Shown in pieces: positions 16,897 to 25,202 of a stretch of 64,000 nucleotides of DNA. This DNA is from Jannaschia marina. GTDB lineage: Bacteria; Pseudomonadota; Alphaproteobacteria; Rhodobacterales; Rhodobacteraceae. Position numbers and translations under genes: made by a program. Numbering within the stretch: position 1 is the stretch's first letter; each line of letters starts with the position of its first letter. Where the stretch lies: contig NZ_JABVAX010000004.1 of assembly GCF_013404595.1 (NCBI RefSeq), positions 186,001-250,000 of the forward strand. The letters run 5' to 3'. The notes beneath the pieces are model-generated. The model searched no databases. It was not told the DNA's origin and saw only the letters and a list, made by a program, of their open reading frames with translations.

Positions 16897-18129
16897 ATGA
16901 CACAGGAAGTCCACCGCCGGCGCGTGCTCTACATCCCCGGCTACGATCCGTTCCACCCCCGCCGCTACCGCGAACTCTACCGCAAGGAGGGCGCGGCGCA
17001 GGCGGCGCTCTCGGGCTATTCCATCGCGCAGGAGAAGGGCGACGGCCCCTATTCCTGGCGCGTGACCGCCGAGATCGAGGGCGCACGTGTCGAGAGCGAG
17101 GTCGAGGTGCTCGTCTGGTCCGACATCGTCTCGGGCTCGATGGAGGCGTCGATCCCCGCGACCTACGCCCAGCTCGCCCGCACCGCCTGGACGTATATCG
17201 GCTCGGGCGCGCTCTTCCGCCTCATGCGCCTGCGGCAGGGCCCGGTGATCGCCGCGCTCTACCCCATCGTCTTTCTCCTCCTCCAGCTCCTTGCGGCGCT
17301 CCTCCTCGGCTGGGCGGCCTATGCGCTCACCGGCTGGGCCGTCTCGGCGCTCTGGCCGCAGGGGCAGGTGACCGGCGCGATCCTCGGGCTTCTCGCCGGC
17401 GCGGGCGTCGCCTGGGCCGTCTTGCGGTGGTTCAAGGCGAAGGACGCCAAGGTCTTCGCCCACTACCTGATGCACGACTACGCCTTCTCCGCACGCTGGA
17501 AGGGCGCGAACCCGCCCGAGCTGGAGGCCCGCATGGCCGCCTTCGGTGACCGCATCGCCGAGGCGCTCGCCTCCGAGGCCGAAGAAGTCCTGATCGTCGG
17601 CCATTCCTCCGGCGCGCATCTCGCCGTCTCCGTCCTGGCCGACATGCTCCGCGCCGGGCGCATCCCCGCGGGGCGCTGCAGTTTCCTGAGCCTCGGCCAT
17701 GTCGTCCCGATGGTGAGTTTTCTACCGCATGCCAGTCGGTTGCGGGGTGATCTTCATCTGATGGGCGGGCAGGGGACCATCCCCTGGGTCGACGTCACCG
17801 CCCCCGGCGACGGCTGTGCCTTCGCCCTCTGCGATCCCGTCGCGGTGACCGGCGTCGCGCCCGAACCGCAGACCGGGCCGCTCGTCCTCTCCGCCGCCTT
17901 CACCAAGACGCTGCGCGCTGAGACCTGGGCCGCGCTCAAGCGCCGCTACTTCCGCCTGCATTTTCAGTACCTTTGCGCCTTCGACGACCTGCCCGGGCAG
18001 CCGGGCGACTACGACTACTTCCGCGTCACCGCCGGGCCGCTGCGCCTCGCCACGCGCTTCGCGGGCCGCAGGCCCAGCCCCTCCACCAAGCGCGCGCCCG
18101 TCAACCGCTTCACGGACAGGACGCCGTGA
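16897..18129 (+). CDS. Membrane-associated alpha/beta hydrolase-like protein
   Basis: A 410-residue protein. An N-terminal soluble part begins RVLYIPGYDPFHPRRYRELY. Two adjacent hydrophobic spans lie near 110-175 (YPIVFLLLQLLAALLLGWAA and GAILGLLAGAGVAWAVL). A hydrolase-type nucleophile elbow VLIVGHSSGAHLAVSVLAD follows near 232. A later ITHEV-like histidine is not obvious. Its stop overlaps the GTG of the P450 gene (GTGA), so the two are translationally coupled and may act on the same lipid-like substrate. Start chosen at 16897 because it opens directly on the conserved segment. Confidence 0.65.
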   Translation: MTQEVHRRRVLYIPGYDPFHPRRYRELYRKEGAAQAALSGYSIAQEKGDGPYSWRVTAEIEGARVESEVEVLVWSDIVSGSMEASIPATYAQLARTAWTYIGSGALFRLMRLRQGPVIAALYPIVFLLLQLLAALLLGWAAYALTGWAVSALWPQGQVTGAILGLLAGAGVAWAVLRWFKAKDAKVFAHYLMHDYAFSARWKGANPPELEARMAAFGDRIAEALASEAEEVLIVGHSSGAHLAVSVLADMLRAGRIPAGRCSFLSLGHVVPMVSFLPHASRLRGDLHLMGGQGTIPWVDVTAPGDGCAFALCDPVAVTGVAPEPQTGPLVLSAAFTKTLRAETWAALKRRYFRLHFQYLCAFDDLPGQPGDYDYFRVTAGPLRLATRFAGRRPSPSTKRAPVNRFTDRTP

Positions 18130-19466
18130 TCCCGCCCAAGCCCCCGTCGCGGCCCGATCACGTGGGCCTCCTCGGCTACGCCCGCCGGTTTCGCGCCGAC
18201 ATCCTGAGCGCGCAGCCCGCGCGGCTCTACCGCGCCTGGATGGCCGAGTTCCGCACGCCCTTCTTCCGCAGCTACATGATGAACGACCCGGAGCTGCTCG
18301 ACCTCGTGCTCAAGACCCGTCCCGACGACTTCCCCAAGTCCGACCGAGTGCGCGAGGGGCTGGCCCCGCTCCTCGGGCGCTCGGTCTTCGTCACGAACGG
18401 CGACGAGTGGAAGCGCCAACGCCGCATCATCGACCCGGCCTTCGCCGGCGGGCGCCTGCGCGACGCCTTCCCGGGGATGCGCGACGCGGCCGAGGCGATG
18501 GTCGCGCGGCTCGATCCGGGCGAGCACGAGATCGAGGAGGTGGCGAGCTACGCCGCCGCCGACGTCATCTTCCGCACGCTCTTCTCGGTGCCGATCACCG
18601 ATGCGCTGGCGAGCCAGGTCTTCCGCGAGTTCCGCGCCTACCAGCGCACGCAGCCGCTCCTGAACCTCGCCGCCCTGATCCCGCTGCCCCGCTGGATCCC
18701 GCGTCCCCACCGGCGCGCGACGCGGCAGGCCGCCCGGTCCATCCGCGACGCCCTCTCCGCCCTCGTCGACCGGCGCGCGGAGGAGATCGCGGCGGGCACC
18801 GCGCCCGACGACCTCGCTACCAAGATCATGACCTATCCCGACCCCGAGACGGGCCACCGCTTCTCGCCCGCGGAAATGGTCGATCAGGTCGCCATCTTCT
18901 TCCTCGCGGGCCACGAGACCAGCGCCTCGGCGCTCGCCTGGGGGCTCTACCTGCTGGCCACGCACCCGGGTGCACAGGCCCGCGTCGCCGCCGAGGCGCC
19001 GGCGGACTGGCCGGGCCTCGCCTTCTCCGACCTGTCGAAACTGCCCTTCACCCGCGACGTCTTCCGCGAGACGCTGCGCCTCTATCCCCCCGTCCCGATG
19101 ATGGTGCGCGAGACGACCGGCCCAGAGACGTTCCGCGGCCGCGCCGCGCCCCTCGGGGCGCAGCTCGTCCTCAGCCCCTGGCACCTGCACCGGCACGAAC
19201 GCCTCTGGGAGCGGCCCGATCACTTCGACCCCGACCGCTGGCAAGGGGAGGCCGCGAAGGAAAGCGCGCGCCGGGCCTACATGCCCTTCAGCGCCGGCCC
19301 CCGCGTCTGTACCGGCGCGGGCTTCGCCATGGCCGAGGGCGTGCTGCTGCTCGCGCGCCTGATCGCCGCCTTCGAGGTCGCGCCCGTCGGCCCGCCGCCG
19401 GTGCCCGTCGCCCACCTCACCGTGCGCGCGAAAGACGGCATCCGCCTGCGCCTCACACGCCGCTGA
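18126..19466 (+). CDS. Cytochrome P450
   Basis: A 446-residue P450 with the I-helix AGHETSASALAW (oxygen-activating Thr) near residue 260, the ETLRLYPPVP K-helix ExxR motif, and the heme loop FSAGPRVCTGAGFA with the axial Cys near 397. There is no N-terminal membrane anchor, as usual in bacteria, so redox partners must come from elsewhere. The start is a GTG inside the stop of the preceding hydrolase gene. The substrate is unknown. PMMVRETTGPETFRG resembles fatty-acid or terpene-type bacterial P450s but does not decide it. Confidence 0.93.
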   Translation: MIPPKPPSRPDHVGLLGYARRFRADILSAQPARLYRAWMAEFRTPFFRSYMMNDPELLDLVLKTRPDDFPKSDRVREGLAPLLGRSVFVTNGDEWKRQRRIIDPAFAGGRLRDAFPGMRDAAEAMVARLDPGEHEIEEVASYAAADVIFRTLFSVPITDALASQVFREFRAYQRTQPLLNLAALIPLPRWIPRPHRRATRQAARSIRDALSALVDRRAEEIAAGTAPDDLATKIMTYPDPETGHRFSPAEMVDQVAIFFLAGHETSASALAWGLYLLATHPGAQARVAAEAPADWPGLAFSDLSKLPFTRDVFRETLRLYPPVPMMVRETTGPETFRGRAAPLGAQLVLSPWHLHRHERLWERPDHFDPDRWQGEAAKESARRAYMPFSAGPRVCTGAGFAMAEGVLLLARLIAAFEVAPVGPPPVPVAHLTVRAKDGIRLRLTRR

Positions 19467-19505
19467 GGCCCGTGCCCCTGACCCGAAATACGCAGGCCAG
19501 ACGCT

Positions 19506-20012
19506 TCAATCCTTGCCGCGGTAGGGCTCCACGTACTGCAGCGCCATGTCCCAGGGGAAGAAGATCCAGGTGTCCTGGCTCACCCCGGTGATGAAGGTGT
19601 CGACCATCGGCTCGCCCTTGGGCTTGGCGTAGACCGTCGCGAAATGCGCCTTCGGATAGAGCGCGCGCACGACCTCCAGCGTCTTGCCCGAGTCGACCAG
19701 ATCGTCGAGCACGAGGATGCCGGTTCCATCGCCCACCATCTCCGGGTCGGGCTTCGAGAGCACCTGTGCGTCCCCCTGGGTCTGGTGGTCGTAGGACTTG
19801 ATCGAGATCGTGTCGACGAGGCGCACGCCCAGCTCCCGCGCCACGATCATCGCCGGGGCCATGCCGCCCCGCGTGATCGCCACGATGGCCTTCCACGCGC
19901 CGCCCTCGCCGGGGCCGCGTCCGTCGAGCCGCCAGGCCAGCGCGCGGCTGTCGCGGTGGATCTGGTCCCAGCTGATGTGGAAGCCTTTTTCGTGGGGCAG
20001 TTGGGTCGACAT
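19506..20012 (-). CDS. gpt: Xanthine-guanine phosphoribosyltransferase
   Basis: A 168-residue protein with the purine phosphoribosyltransferase core. [23 protein letters not shown] is followed by the PRPP-binding loop [25 protein letters not shown] near residue 100. [10 protein letters not shown] near the C-terminus is characteristic of XGPRT. It salvages guanine and xanthine to GMP and XMP. The ATG at 20012 has GGAGA upstream. It lies 66 bp downstream of the LysE-type gene on the same strand. Confidence 0.9.
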   Translation of the reverse strand: MSTQLPHEKGFHISWDQIHRDSRALAWRLDGRGPGEGGAWKAIVAITRGGMAPAMIVARELGVRLVDTISIKSYDHQTQGDAQVLSKPDPEMVGDGTGILVLDDLVDSGKTLEVVRALYPKAHFATVYAKPKGEPMVDTFITGVSQDTWIFFPWDMALQYVEPYRGKD

Positions 20013-20078
20013 GGGGGCGGTCTCCGGCGCTGTTTGGCGCAGGCTAGACCATGGCCCGCGCCCCCGGGTCAAGGAGCC

Positions 20079-20693
20079 TCACCCCCAGATCAGAAGGCGC
20101 AGCCCGAGGATCGCCAGCACGACGGCCATGGCTCGCATGATCCGCGGCTTCATCGCCAGATAGCGCGCCCGCACCGACGGCCGGTTCAGCAGGACCGCGA
20201 GCGTGCCGTAGACCAGCACCTCCAGCAGGATGTGGTTCACCGTGATTACGGCCATCGCGGCCGCCGACAGCCCCGGCGGAAAGATCACGAGGAGGACGCC
20301 CGCGGCGAAGAGGATGCTCTTCGGGTTGGCGAGGTTCAGTGCCGCGCCCTGCAGGAAGGCGCGACGCCCCGAGGGCAGGGGCACCTCGGTCACCGGCGTC
20401 TCCGCGTCTCGCCAGGTCAGCACCGCGAAGAGGAGGACGAGCGCCGCGCCCCCGAGCCGCATCGCCGTGTAGGCCCCGGGCACCGCGGCAAAGAGCGCGT
20501 CGAGCCCCAGAAGCGCCGCCAGCGTCCAGAGCCCCGCCACCACGGCGAGCCCCGCCCCCGTCAGCACGCCCGCGCGCACGCCGCCCTGCAGGCTCGCGCG
20601 GGTGCAGATCAGGAAGGCGGGGCCGGGGGCCGCGACGGCGAAGAAGAGGGCGAGGTTGAAGGCGAGCAGGTGGCCGGGCTCAAGCACGCTCAC
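20079..20693 (-). CDS. LysE/RhtB family translocator
   Basis: A 204-residue inner-membrane exporter with about six hydrophobic helices. It carries the family opening LLAFNLALFFAVAAPGPAFLICTRASLQGGVRAG and the NLANPKSILF motif in the middle. Members export amino acids or homoserine lactone-like metabolites. The GTG start overlaps the stop of the preceding gene (GTGA), so it is the third gene of the fabI operon. Substrate unknown. Confidence 0.85.
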   Translation of the reverse strand: MSVLEPGHLLAFNLALFFAVAAPGPAFLICTRASLQGGVRAGVLTGAGLAVVAGLWTLAALLGLDALFAAVPGAYTAMRLGGAALVLLFAVLTWRDAETPVTEVPLPSGRRAFLQGAALNLANPKSILFAAGVLLVIFPPGLSAAAMAVITVNHILLEVLVYGTLAVLLNRPSVRARYLAMKPRIMRAMAVVLAILGLRLLIWG

Positions 20694-21232
20694 CGCGTCA
20701 GGTCGAAGCGCGAGACGAGCCGCGCTGCTCCGCGCTCCGGGTCGTAGAGCGTGATGACCTGCAGGGCGGTCGCCGATCCCGGCCCCGTCAGCAGGAGACG
20801 CCCGTCGATCGTCCCGCTGCGCCCGTCGGGGAAGTCGCGCGTGAAGTCGAGGTCGAAGGCCGGCACGTCCGCCGCGGCGCAGCCGGAGATGTCGGCGATC
20901 CGCGTGTCTGCCAGCGTGTCGGTCAGGACCGGGGGCAGGGGGCCGAGCATGGCCGTGCCGGTTGCCGGCGTGAGCCGGACTTCCGCCGTTCCGCCGGGAA
21001 ACGGGATGCGCAGGGCCGCGCCCCGCTCGCCGTCCCGCGCGATGGTCGCCAGCGCCGTGCCGCCGTCCCCGAGCTCTTCCACGACCGCGCCGTCGCGCAT
21101 CGCGAACTCCGGTGTCAGCCGCGCCGCCCAGTCGCCCGAAAGCGTCTCGAGCGCCGCGTCGGGCGTCATTCCGCAGACCTCCGCCGCGGCCGGCGCAGCG
21201 AACGCCAGCAGCAGGAGCGTCGCGCGGATCAC
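20690..21232 (-). CDS. Exported protein of unknown function
   Basis: A 180-residue protein starting at a GTG that overlaps the fabI stop. The signal peptide is [21 protein letters not shown]. The mature part has one early cysteine (VCGM) and one in [12 protein letters not shown], which may pair. The rest is beta-rich and ends [10 protein letters not shown]. No family is recognised. It is between fabI and a lysE-type gene with 4-bp overlaps on both sides, so it is certainly part of that operon. Confidence 0.7.
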   Translation of the reverse strand: MIRATLLLLAFAAPAAAEVCGMTPDAALETLSGDWAARLTPEFAMRDGAVVEELGDGGTALATIARDGERGAALRIPFPGGTAEVRLTPATGTAMLGPLPPVLTDTLADTRIADISGCAAADVPAFDLDFTRDFPDGRSGTIDGRLLLTGPGSATALQVITLYDPERGAARLVSRFDLTR

Positions 21233-22044
21233 CCGTCCTTCTTCTCGAGCGTCATGTCGGGCGCGTCCACATTCTTCATGCCGACGACGTGATAGCCCGC
21301 GTCGACGTGGTGGATCGTACCCGTGACCGCCGAGGACAGATCCGACAGCAGATACATCGCCGACTGGCCCACTTCGTCGGTCGTGACCGTGCGGCGGAGC
21401 GGCGAGTTGTATTCGTTCCACTTCAGGATGTAGCGGAAATCGCCGATGCCGGAGGCGGCGAGCGTCTTGATCGTGCCCGCGCTGATCGCGTTCACCCGGA
21501 TGCCGTCGCGGCCCAGATCCTCGGCGAGGTACTGCACCGAGGATTCCAGCGCCGCCTTGGCGAGCCCCATGACGTTGTAATGCGGCATGACCTTCTCGGC
21601 CCCGTAGTAGGACAGCGTGAGCGCCGAGCCGCCCTCGGTCATCATCTTCTCCGCCCTCTGCATCACGGCGGTGAAGGAATAGACCGAGATGTTCATCGTC
21701 ATCAGGAAATTGTCGAGCGAGGTGTCGAGGTAGCGCCCGCGCAGCTCGTTCTTGTCGGAGAAGCCGATCGCGTGGACCACGAAGTCGAGCCGGTCCCACC
21801 GCTCGCGCAGGGCCTCGAACATCGCGTCGATCGACGCCCCCTCGGAGACGTCGCAGGGGATCACGATGTCCGAGCCGAGGCTCTCGGCGAGCGGTCCGAC
21901 CCGCTTCTTGAGCGCCTCGCCCTGATAGCTGAAGGCGAGCTCCGCGCCCTGTGCGGCGCAGGCCTTGGCGATGCCCCAGGCGATGGATTTATCGTTGGCC
22001 AGCCCCATGATGAGCCCGCGCTTGCCTGCCATGAGATCGGTCAT
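21229..22044 (-). CDS. fabI: NADH-dependent enoyl-ACP reductase
   Basis: A 271-residue SDR-type reductase catalysing the last step of each fatty-acid elongation round. The nucleotide-binding segment is [15 protein letters not shown]. The FabI-specific Y-x6-K site is in [24 protein letters not shown], and [20 protein letters not shown] is the substrate loop. The ATG at 22044 is preceded by GGAGGA. It is the first gene of a three-gene minus-strand operon. It is divergent from pdxH. Confidence 0.95.
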   Translation of the reverse strand: MTDLMAGKRGLIMGLANDKSIAWGIAKACAAQGAELAFSYQGEALKKRVGPLAESLGSDIVIPCDVSEGASIDAMFEALRERWDRLDFVVHAIGFSDKNELRGRYLDTSLDNFLMTMNISVYSFTAVMQRAEKMMTEGGSALTLSYYGAEKVMPHYNVMGLAKAALESSVQYLAEDLGRDGIRVNAISAGTIKTLAASGIGDFRYILKWNEYNSPLRRTVTTDEVGQSAMYLLSDLSSAVTGTIHHVDAGYHVVGMKNVDAPDMTLEKKDG

Positions 22045-22125
22045 GGGTTCCTCCGACTTGCCTTGGCAACGGCTTTAGGCGAAAGGCGAATAGGCGGCAA
22101 GCATTGCACTCGGAAGGGGTGGGGC

Positions 22126-22743
22126 ATGGGCGAAAGAGGCGACGGGATCTTCGCGGGCGACGACCCGGTGGCCATCGCCGCGCGCTGGCTCGAGGACGCG
22201 ACCGCGACCGAACCCGAGGATCCGAACGCCATCGCGCTTGCCACGGTCGATGCCGACGGCCTGCCGAACGTGCGTATGGTTCTCCTCAAGGAGATCGAGG
22301 TCGGGACCGGGGGCTTCGTCTTCTACACGAATTTCGACGGCAAGAAGGGGCAGGAGCTGGCGGCGAACCCGCAGGCCGCCTTCGTGATGCACTGGAAGAG
22401 CCTGCGCCGGCAGGTCCGCGTGCGCGGCCCGGTGGAGCGCGTTGAGGCGGCGCAGGCCGATGCCTACTACGCCTCGCGTTCGCTGCAGTCGCGCCTCGGG
22501 GCCTGGGCGTCGGAGCAGTCGCGTCCGCTCGAGAGCCGGGCCGTGCTCATGGCGAAGGTCGCGAAGATGACAGCGACCAAGGGGCCGAACCCGCCGCGCC
22601 CGCCGCATTGGGGCGGCTTCCGCATCCGCCCCGTCGAGATCGAGCTCTGGGCCGACGGCGCGTTCCGGTTGCACGACCGTTTCCGATTCACCCGGGCGGT
22701 CGACGGAGACGAAGGCTGGCACAGGGTCAGGCTCAATCCGTAG
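22126..22743 (+). CDS. pdxH: Pyridoxamine 5'-phosphate oxidase
   Basis: A 205-residue FMN enzyme that oxidises pyridoxine and pyridoxamine phosphates to pyridoxal phosphate. Visible signatures are [55 protein letters not shown] and the C-terminal [16 protein letters not shown]...FRFTR. Length matches the family. The ATG at 22126 follows GGAAGGGG. A strong hairpin at 22746 closes the unit. Confidence 0.95.
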   Translation: MGERGDGIFAGDDPVAIAARWLEDATATEPEDPNAIALATVDADGLPNVRMVLLKEIEVGTGGFVFYTNFDGKKGQELAANPQAAFVMHWKSLRRQVRVRGPVERVEAAQADAYYASRSLQSRLGAWASEQSRPLESRAVLMAKVAKMTATKGPNPPRPPHWGGFRIRPVEIELWADGAFRLHDRFRFTRAVDGDEGWHRVRLNP

Positions 22744-22745
22744 AA

Positions 22746-22775
22746 CATCGGCGGAAATCCGCCGATGACGATTTT
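22746..22775 (+). terminator. Terminator after pdxH
   Basis: CATCGGCGG (22746-22754) pairs perfectly with CCGCCGATG (22759-22767) around AAAT, three bases after the pdxH stop codon. A short T run (TTTT at 22772-22775) follows. This is a typical intrinsic terminator. Confidence 0.75.
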
Positions 22776-22948
22776 CGCCGCTCCGCAGAATTGGCTGTCA
22801 GGAGGCCATGACATCAAAGGTTTACATTGGAAATTGATGGTTCGTCAGGACGTCGCGACCGCAAGGCCCCCCTTGTCACGCGATCGCGGTGCTTGAACCC
22901 TAGGGCCGAGGGTCGGTATCGGCCTAATCTCGACCTAAAGACTATGAA

Positions 22949-23470
22949 ATGAGACGGCGCGTGTTGCCAGAGGCTCAACAAAGAATCACAGGCACGGTGA
23001 AATGGTTCGATGCGACCCGCGGGTTCGGGTTTGTCGTCGCCGAAGGACTGGACCGTGACATTCTTCTCCACGCGAACGTGCTGCGCGCGTTCGGACAAAG
23101 CTCGGTCGCCGACGGCAGCCGCGTCGTCGTGAATTTCCAGACCAGCGAGCGCGGTCTTCAGGCCGTGGAGGTCCTCGAGATCGAGGCTCCCGAGCTCGCG
23201 ACCGACGGCGTCCTTCCCGAATACCTGCAGCCCGCGCCCGAAGGGGCACCCTATCTGCCGGCGCGGGTGAAGTGGTTCGACAAGGGCAAGGGCTTCGGCT
23301 TCGTCAACATCTTCGGCAAATCCGAGGACGTCTTCGTTCACATCGAGGTGTTGCGCCGCTTCGGCCTTGCCGACCTCATGCCGGGCGAGGCAGTCTGCAT
23401 CCGCGTGCTCGAGGGCGGGCGGGGACTGTTGGCGGTCGAGGTGCGGCGTTGGGAATATCACATCGATTGA
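22949..23470 (+). CDS. Double cold-shock-domain protein
   Basis: A 173-residue protein with two cold-shock domains. The first (about 12-75: ITGTVKWFDATRGFGFV and DILLHANVLRAFG) has somewhat changed RNP motifs. The second (about 103-170: ARVKWFDKGKGFGFVN and EDVFVHIEVLRRFG) has canonical RNP1 and RNP2. Such tandem CSD proteins in alphaproteobacteria bind single-stranded nucleic acid and are used in stationary phase or stress. It overlaps the next gene by 4 bp. The upstream 200 bp has no other gene. Confidence 0.88.
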   Translation: MRRRVLPEAQQRITGTVKWFDATRGFGFVVAEGLDRDILLHANVLRAFGQSSVADGSRVVVNFQTSERGLQAVEVLEIEAPELATDGVLPEYLQPAPEGAPYLPARVKWFDKGKGFGFVNIFGKSEDVFVHIEVLRRFGLADLMPGEAVCIRVLEGGRGLLAVEVRRWEYHID

Positions 23471-23955
23471 TCGGGGCCGCAGCGGCCGCCGTTACCGCGC
23501 TCCTTCTGGTCGCGCCGACCGCCTCGGCCCGCACGCTCGCTTCCGGCTGCAGCGCCGATGCGGTGGACGTGCGCGGTGATTTCGGCACGGTCCGCTTCTC
23601 CGTCGAGCTCGCCCGCACCCCGCAGGAGCAGGCGCGCGGACTGATGTTCCGCGAGAACCTGCCGCGCATGGCGGGGATGCTCTTCGTCTATCCGCGCGAG
23701 TCGGGCAACGTGGCCTTCTGGATGCGCAATACGCTCATTCCGCTCGATATGATCTTCGTCGACGGGACGGGGACGATCGTACGCATCCACGAAAACGCCG
23801 TCCCGCTCGACGAGACGCCCATTCCGGCGGGCGCGCCGACCCTTGCCGTGCTGGAGATCAACGGCGGCCTCTCCGCGACCCTCGGCCTCGACCCCGGCGA
23901 CGAGCTGCGCAGCCCCGCGCTCCCCCAGGACACCGCCGCCTGGCCCTGCTCCTGA
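23467..23955 (+). CDS. DUF192 family exported protein (TTG start)
   Basis: A 162-residue protein whose best start is a TTG overlapping the cold-shock gene's stop (TTGA); no ATG or GTG gives an intact signal peptide. It opens with LIGAAAAAVTALLLVAPTASARTL (signal peptide). The DUF192 core QARGLMFRENLPRMAGMLFVYP, NVAFWMRNTLIPLDMIFVDGTGTIVRI and VLEINGG follows. Members are small periplasmic beta-proteins of unknown function. Coupling to a cold-shock protein is common in this bacterial family. Confidence 0.85.
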   Translation: MIGAAAAAVTALLLVAPTASARTLASGCSADAVDVRGDFGTVRFSVELARTPQEQARGLMFRENLPRMAGMLFVYPRESGNVAFWMRNTLIPLDMIFVDGTGTIVRIHENAVPLDETPIPAGAPTLAVLEINGGLSATLGLDPGDELRSPALPQDTAAWPCS

Positions 23956-24025
23956 AGGGCGGCGCACCAGCCTACACGCCGTCCCCCTAGATCCCGCGCA
24001 CCGTCCTCCGCCCCCGCAAACCGTC

Positions 24026-24048
24026 ATCCTCGGGCTTGACCCGAGGAT
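24026..24048. repeat. Dispersed palindromic repeat, copy 1
   Basis: ATCCTCGGG-N5-CCCGAGGAT, preceded by CCGTC, lies in the 255-bp interval between the DUF192 gene and tRNA-Pro. The same 9-bp arms and flank recur at 51322-51344. A partial copy (CCGTCATCCTCGACC) starts at 24136, and a related hairpin (GGTCG/CGACC) is at 24084-24097. This looks like a small family of intergenic palindromes. Confidence 0.6.
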
Positions 24049-24210
24049 CTAAAGCCGCACGGCGCGACGGAGGGAGATGTTAGGGTCGAGCCCGACCATG
24101 ACAGAGCCCAGAGGGCATCCCTCCGCCTCCGCACACCGTCATCCTCGACCATGACCCGACCCGCGGGTGTCTTCCCTCCCCTGCGCGGGCCTGCTATGCG
24201 CGCGTCAGGT

Positions 24211-24287
<77 letters not shown>

Positions 24288-24294
24288 AGCGATT

Positions 24295-24650
24295 GTTTCG
24301 GCCAAGCCGAAATCAATCGCCCCCTCCACTGTCACGACATATCGACATCGCACCGGCGATGTCGGGCGACGCGGTACGGTCGCACCCGTGGAAGATGCGG
24401 CTCGTTTCGGCCAAGCCGAAATCAATCGCCCCCTCCACTGTCACGACATATCGACATCGCACCGGCGATGTCGGGCGACGCGGTACGGTCGCACCCGTGG
24501 AAGATGCGGCTCGTTTCGGCCAAGCCGAAATCAATCGCCCCCTCCACACGCGACACACACCGACATCGCGCCCCGCCATGTCGGGCTATGCGATCCGGCC
24601 GCACCCGCGGGCCATCCGGCCTGTTTCGGCCAGGCCGAACTCAATCGTTC
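24295..24650 (+). repeat. 109-bp tandem repeat array with internal hairpins
   Basis: Units begin at 24295, 24404, 24513 and 24623. The first two are essentially identical over 109 bp, the third diverges after about 40 bp, and the fourth is a stub. Each opens with the hairpin TTTCGGC-CAA-GCCGAAA followed by TCAATCG. The first two contain a second hairpin, CGACATCGC-ACCG-GCGATGTCG. In the first unit the opening stem extends to GCGATTG/CAATCGC with one bulge. The period is not a multiple of three, so this is not a repetitive protein. It starts eight bases after the tRNA-Pro CCA. Confidence 0.85.
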
Positions 24651-25202
24651 CCTTTCCGCTGCCGGAGCGCATCGCGCGGCAGAATACCCCCCGACTCGCG
24701 CCGGACCGATTCCCCTCCAGGCCCCTACATGTGGTGTGCGGCGAGCGGTCACTCCCCTACCACGGGTGGGGAGACCGGGTGAAGAACCTGTGGAGAAGCC
24801 TGTATGAGCGGTGCCGTTGCGCGCGGGCCACGCCGCGCTCCACGGGCCCTACGGGAGGCCGCAAACCGGGCAAACCGCATCAAAACAGGGCTCCGGCGAA
24901 GGTGACGTACGCCCCCCGAATCTGGCCCGTCGTCGGCAGCTGCGGGTCAAGCGAAGAGTTTGCGACAAAACCCGGTTATCAACATTGACCGGACCGGATC
25001 GGCGCAGCTATTGGTATGGGCGGCGACAACGAACACCACATCTAGTGGCGTCATCGCCGGTCGGGCAGCAGCCGTCAGCCGTTTTCCTCGCCTCGCGCAA
25101 GCGGGTGCGACGCCGGGAGACATGTGCGGCGCGTGCAGGTGCCGACGGGACATCGAACAGGGGCCTCGAGGGAGCGCCCGAACACAGCAGGGGGAAGACA
25201 TC
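24651..25202 (+). promoter_or_regulatory. nrdJ upstream region with candidate promoter and NrdR box
   Basis: No gene is seen here. A hairpin (CTGCCG/CGGCAG, 24659-24682) and an imperfect one around 24752-24773 are visible. TTGACC at 24985-24990 with TATTGG/TATGGG about 18 bp downstream is a plausible promoter. At 25033-25048 ACACCACATCTAGTGG resembles the NrdR box consensus (about 11 of 16 positions, judged by eye). A second box at the usual 31-32 bp spacing is not convincing. No cobalamin riboswitch core is recognisable, despite the product needing B12. The ribosome site GGGGGAAG precedes the ATG at 25203. Confidence 0.4.

Noticed and set aside
22809..22838. Nine-residue leader frame after AGGAGG upstream of the cold-shock gene
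   Set aside because: The ribosome site is only two bases from the ATG, too close for normal initiation. No attenuation structure follows.
24295..24650. CRISPR array
   Set aside because: The repeats are 109 bp tandem units without short repeats and unique spacers, and no cas genes are present. No CRISPR array is seen elsewhere in the window.
24651..25202. Cobalamin riboswitch upstream of the B12-dependent reductase
   Set aside because: GGGGAGACCGGG near 24768 is suggestive, but the B12-box core and the expected multi-stem arrangement are not recognisable. A covariance search would be needed to claim it.
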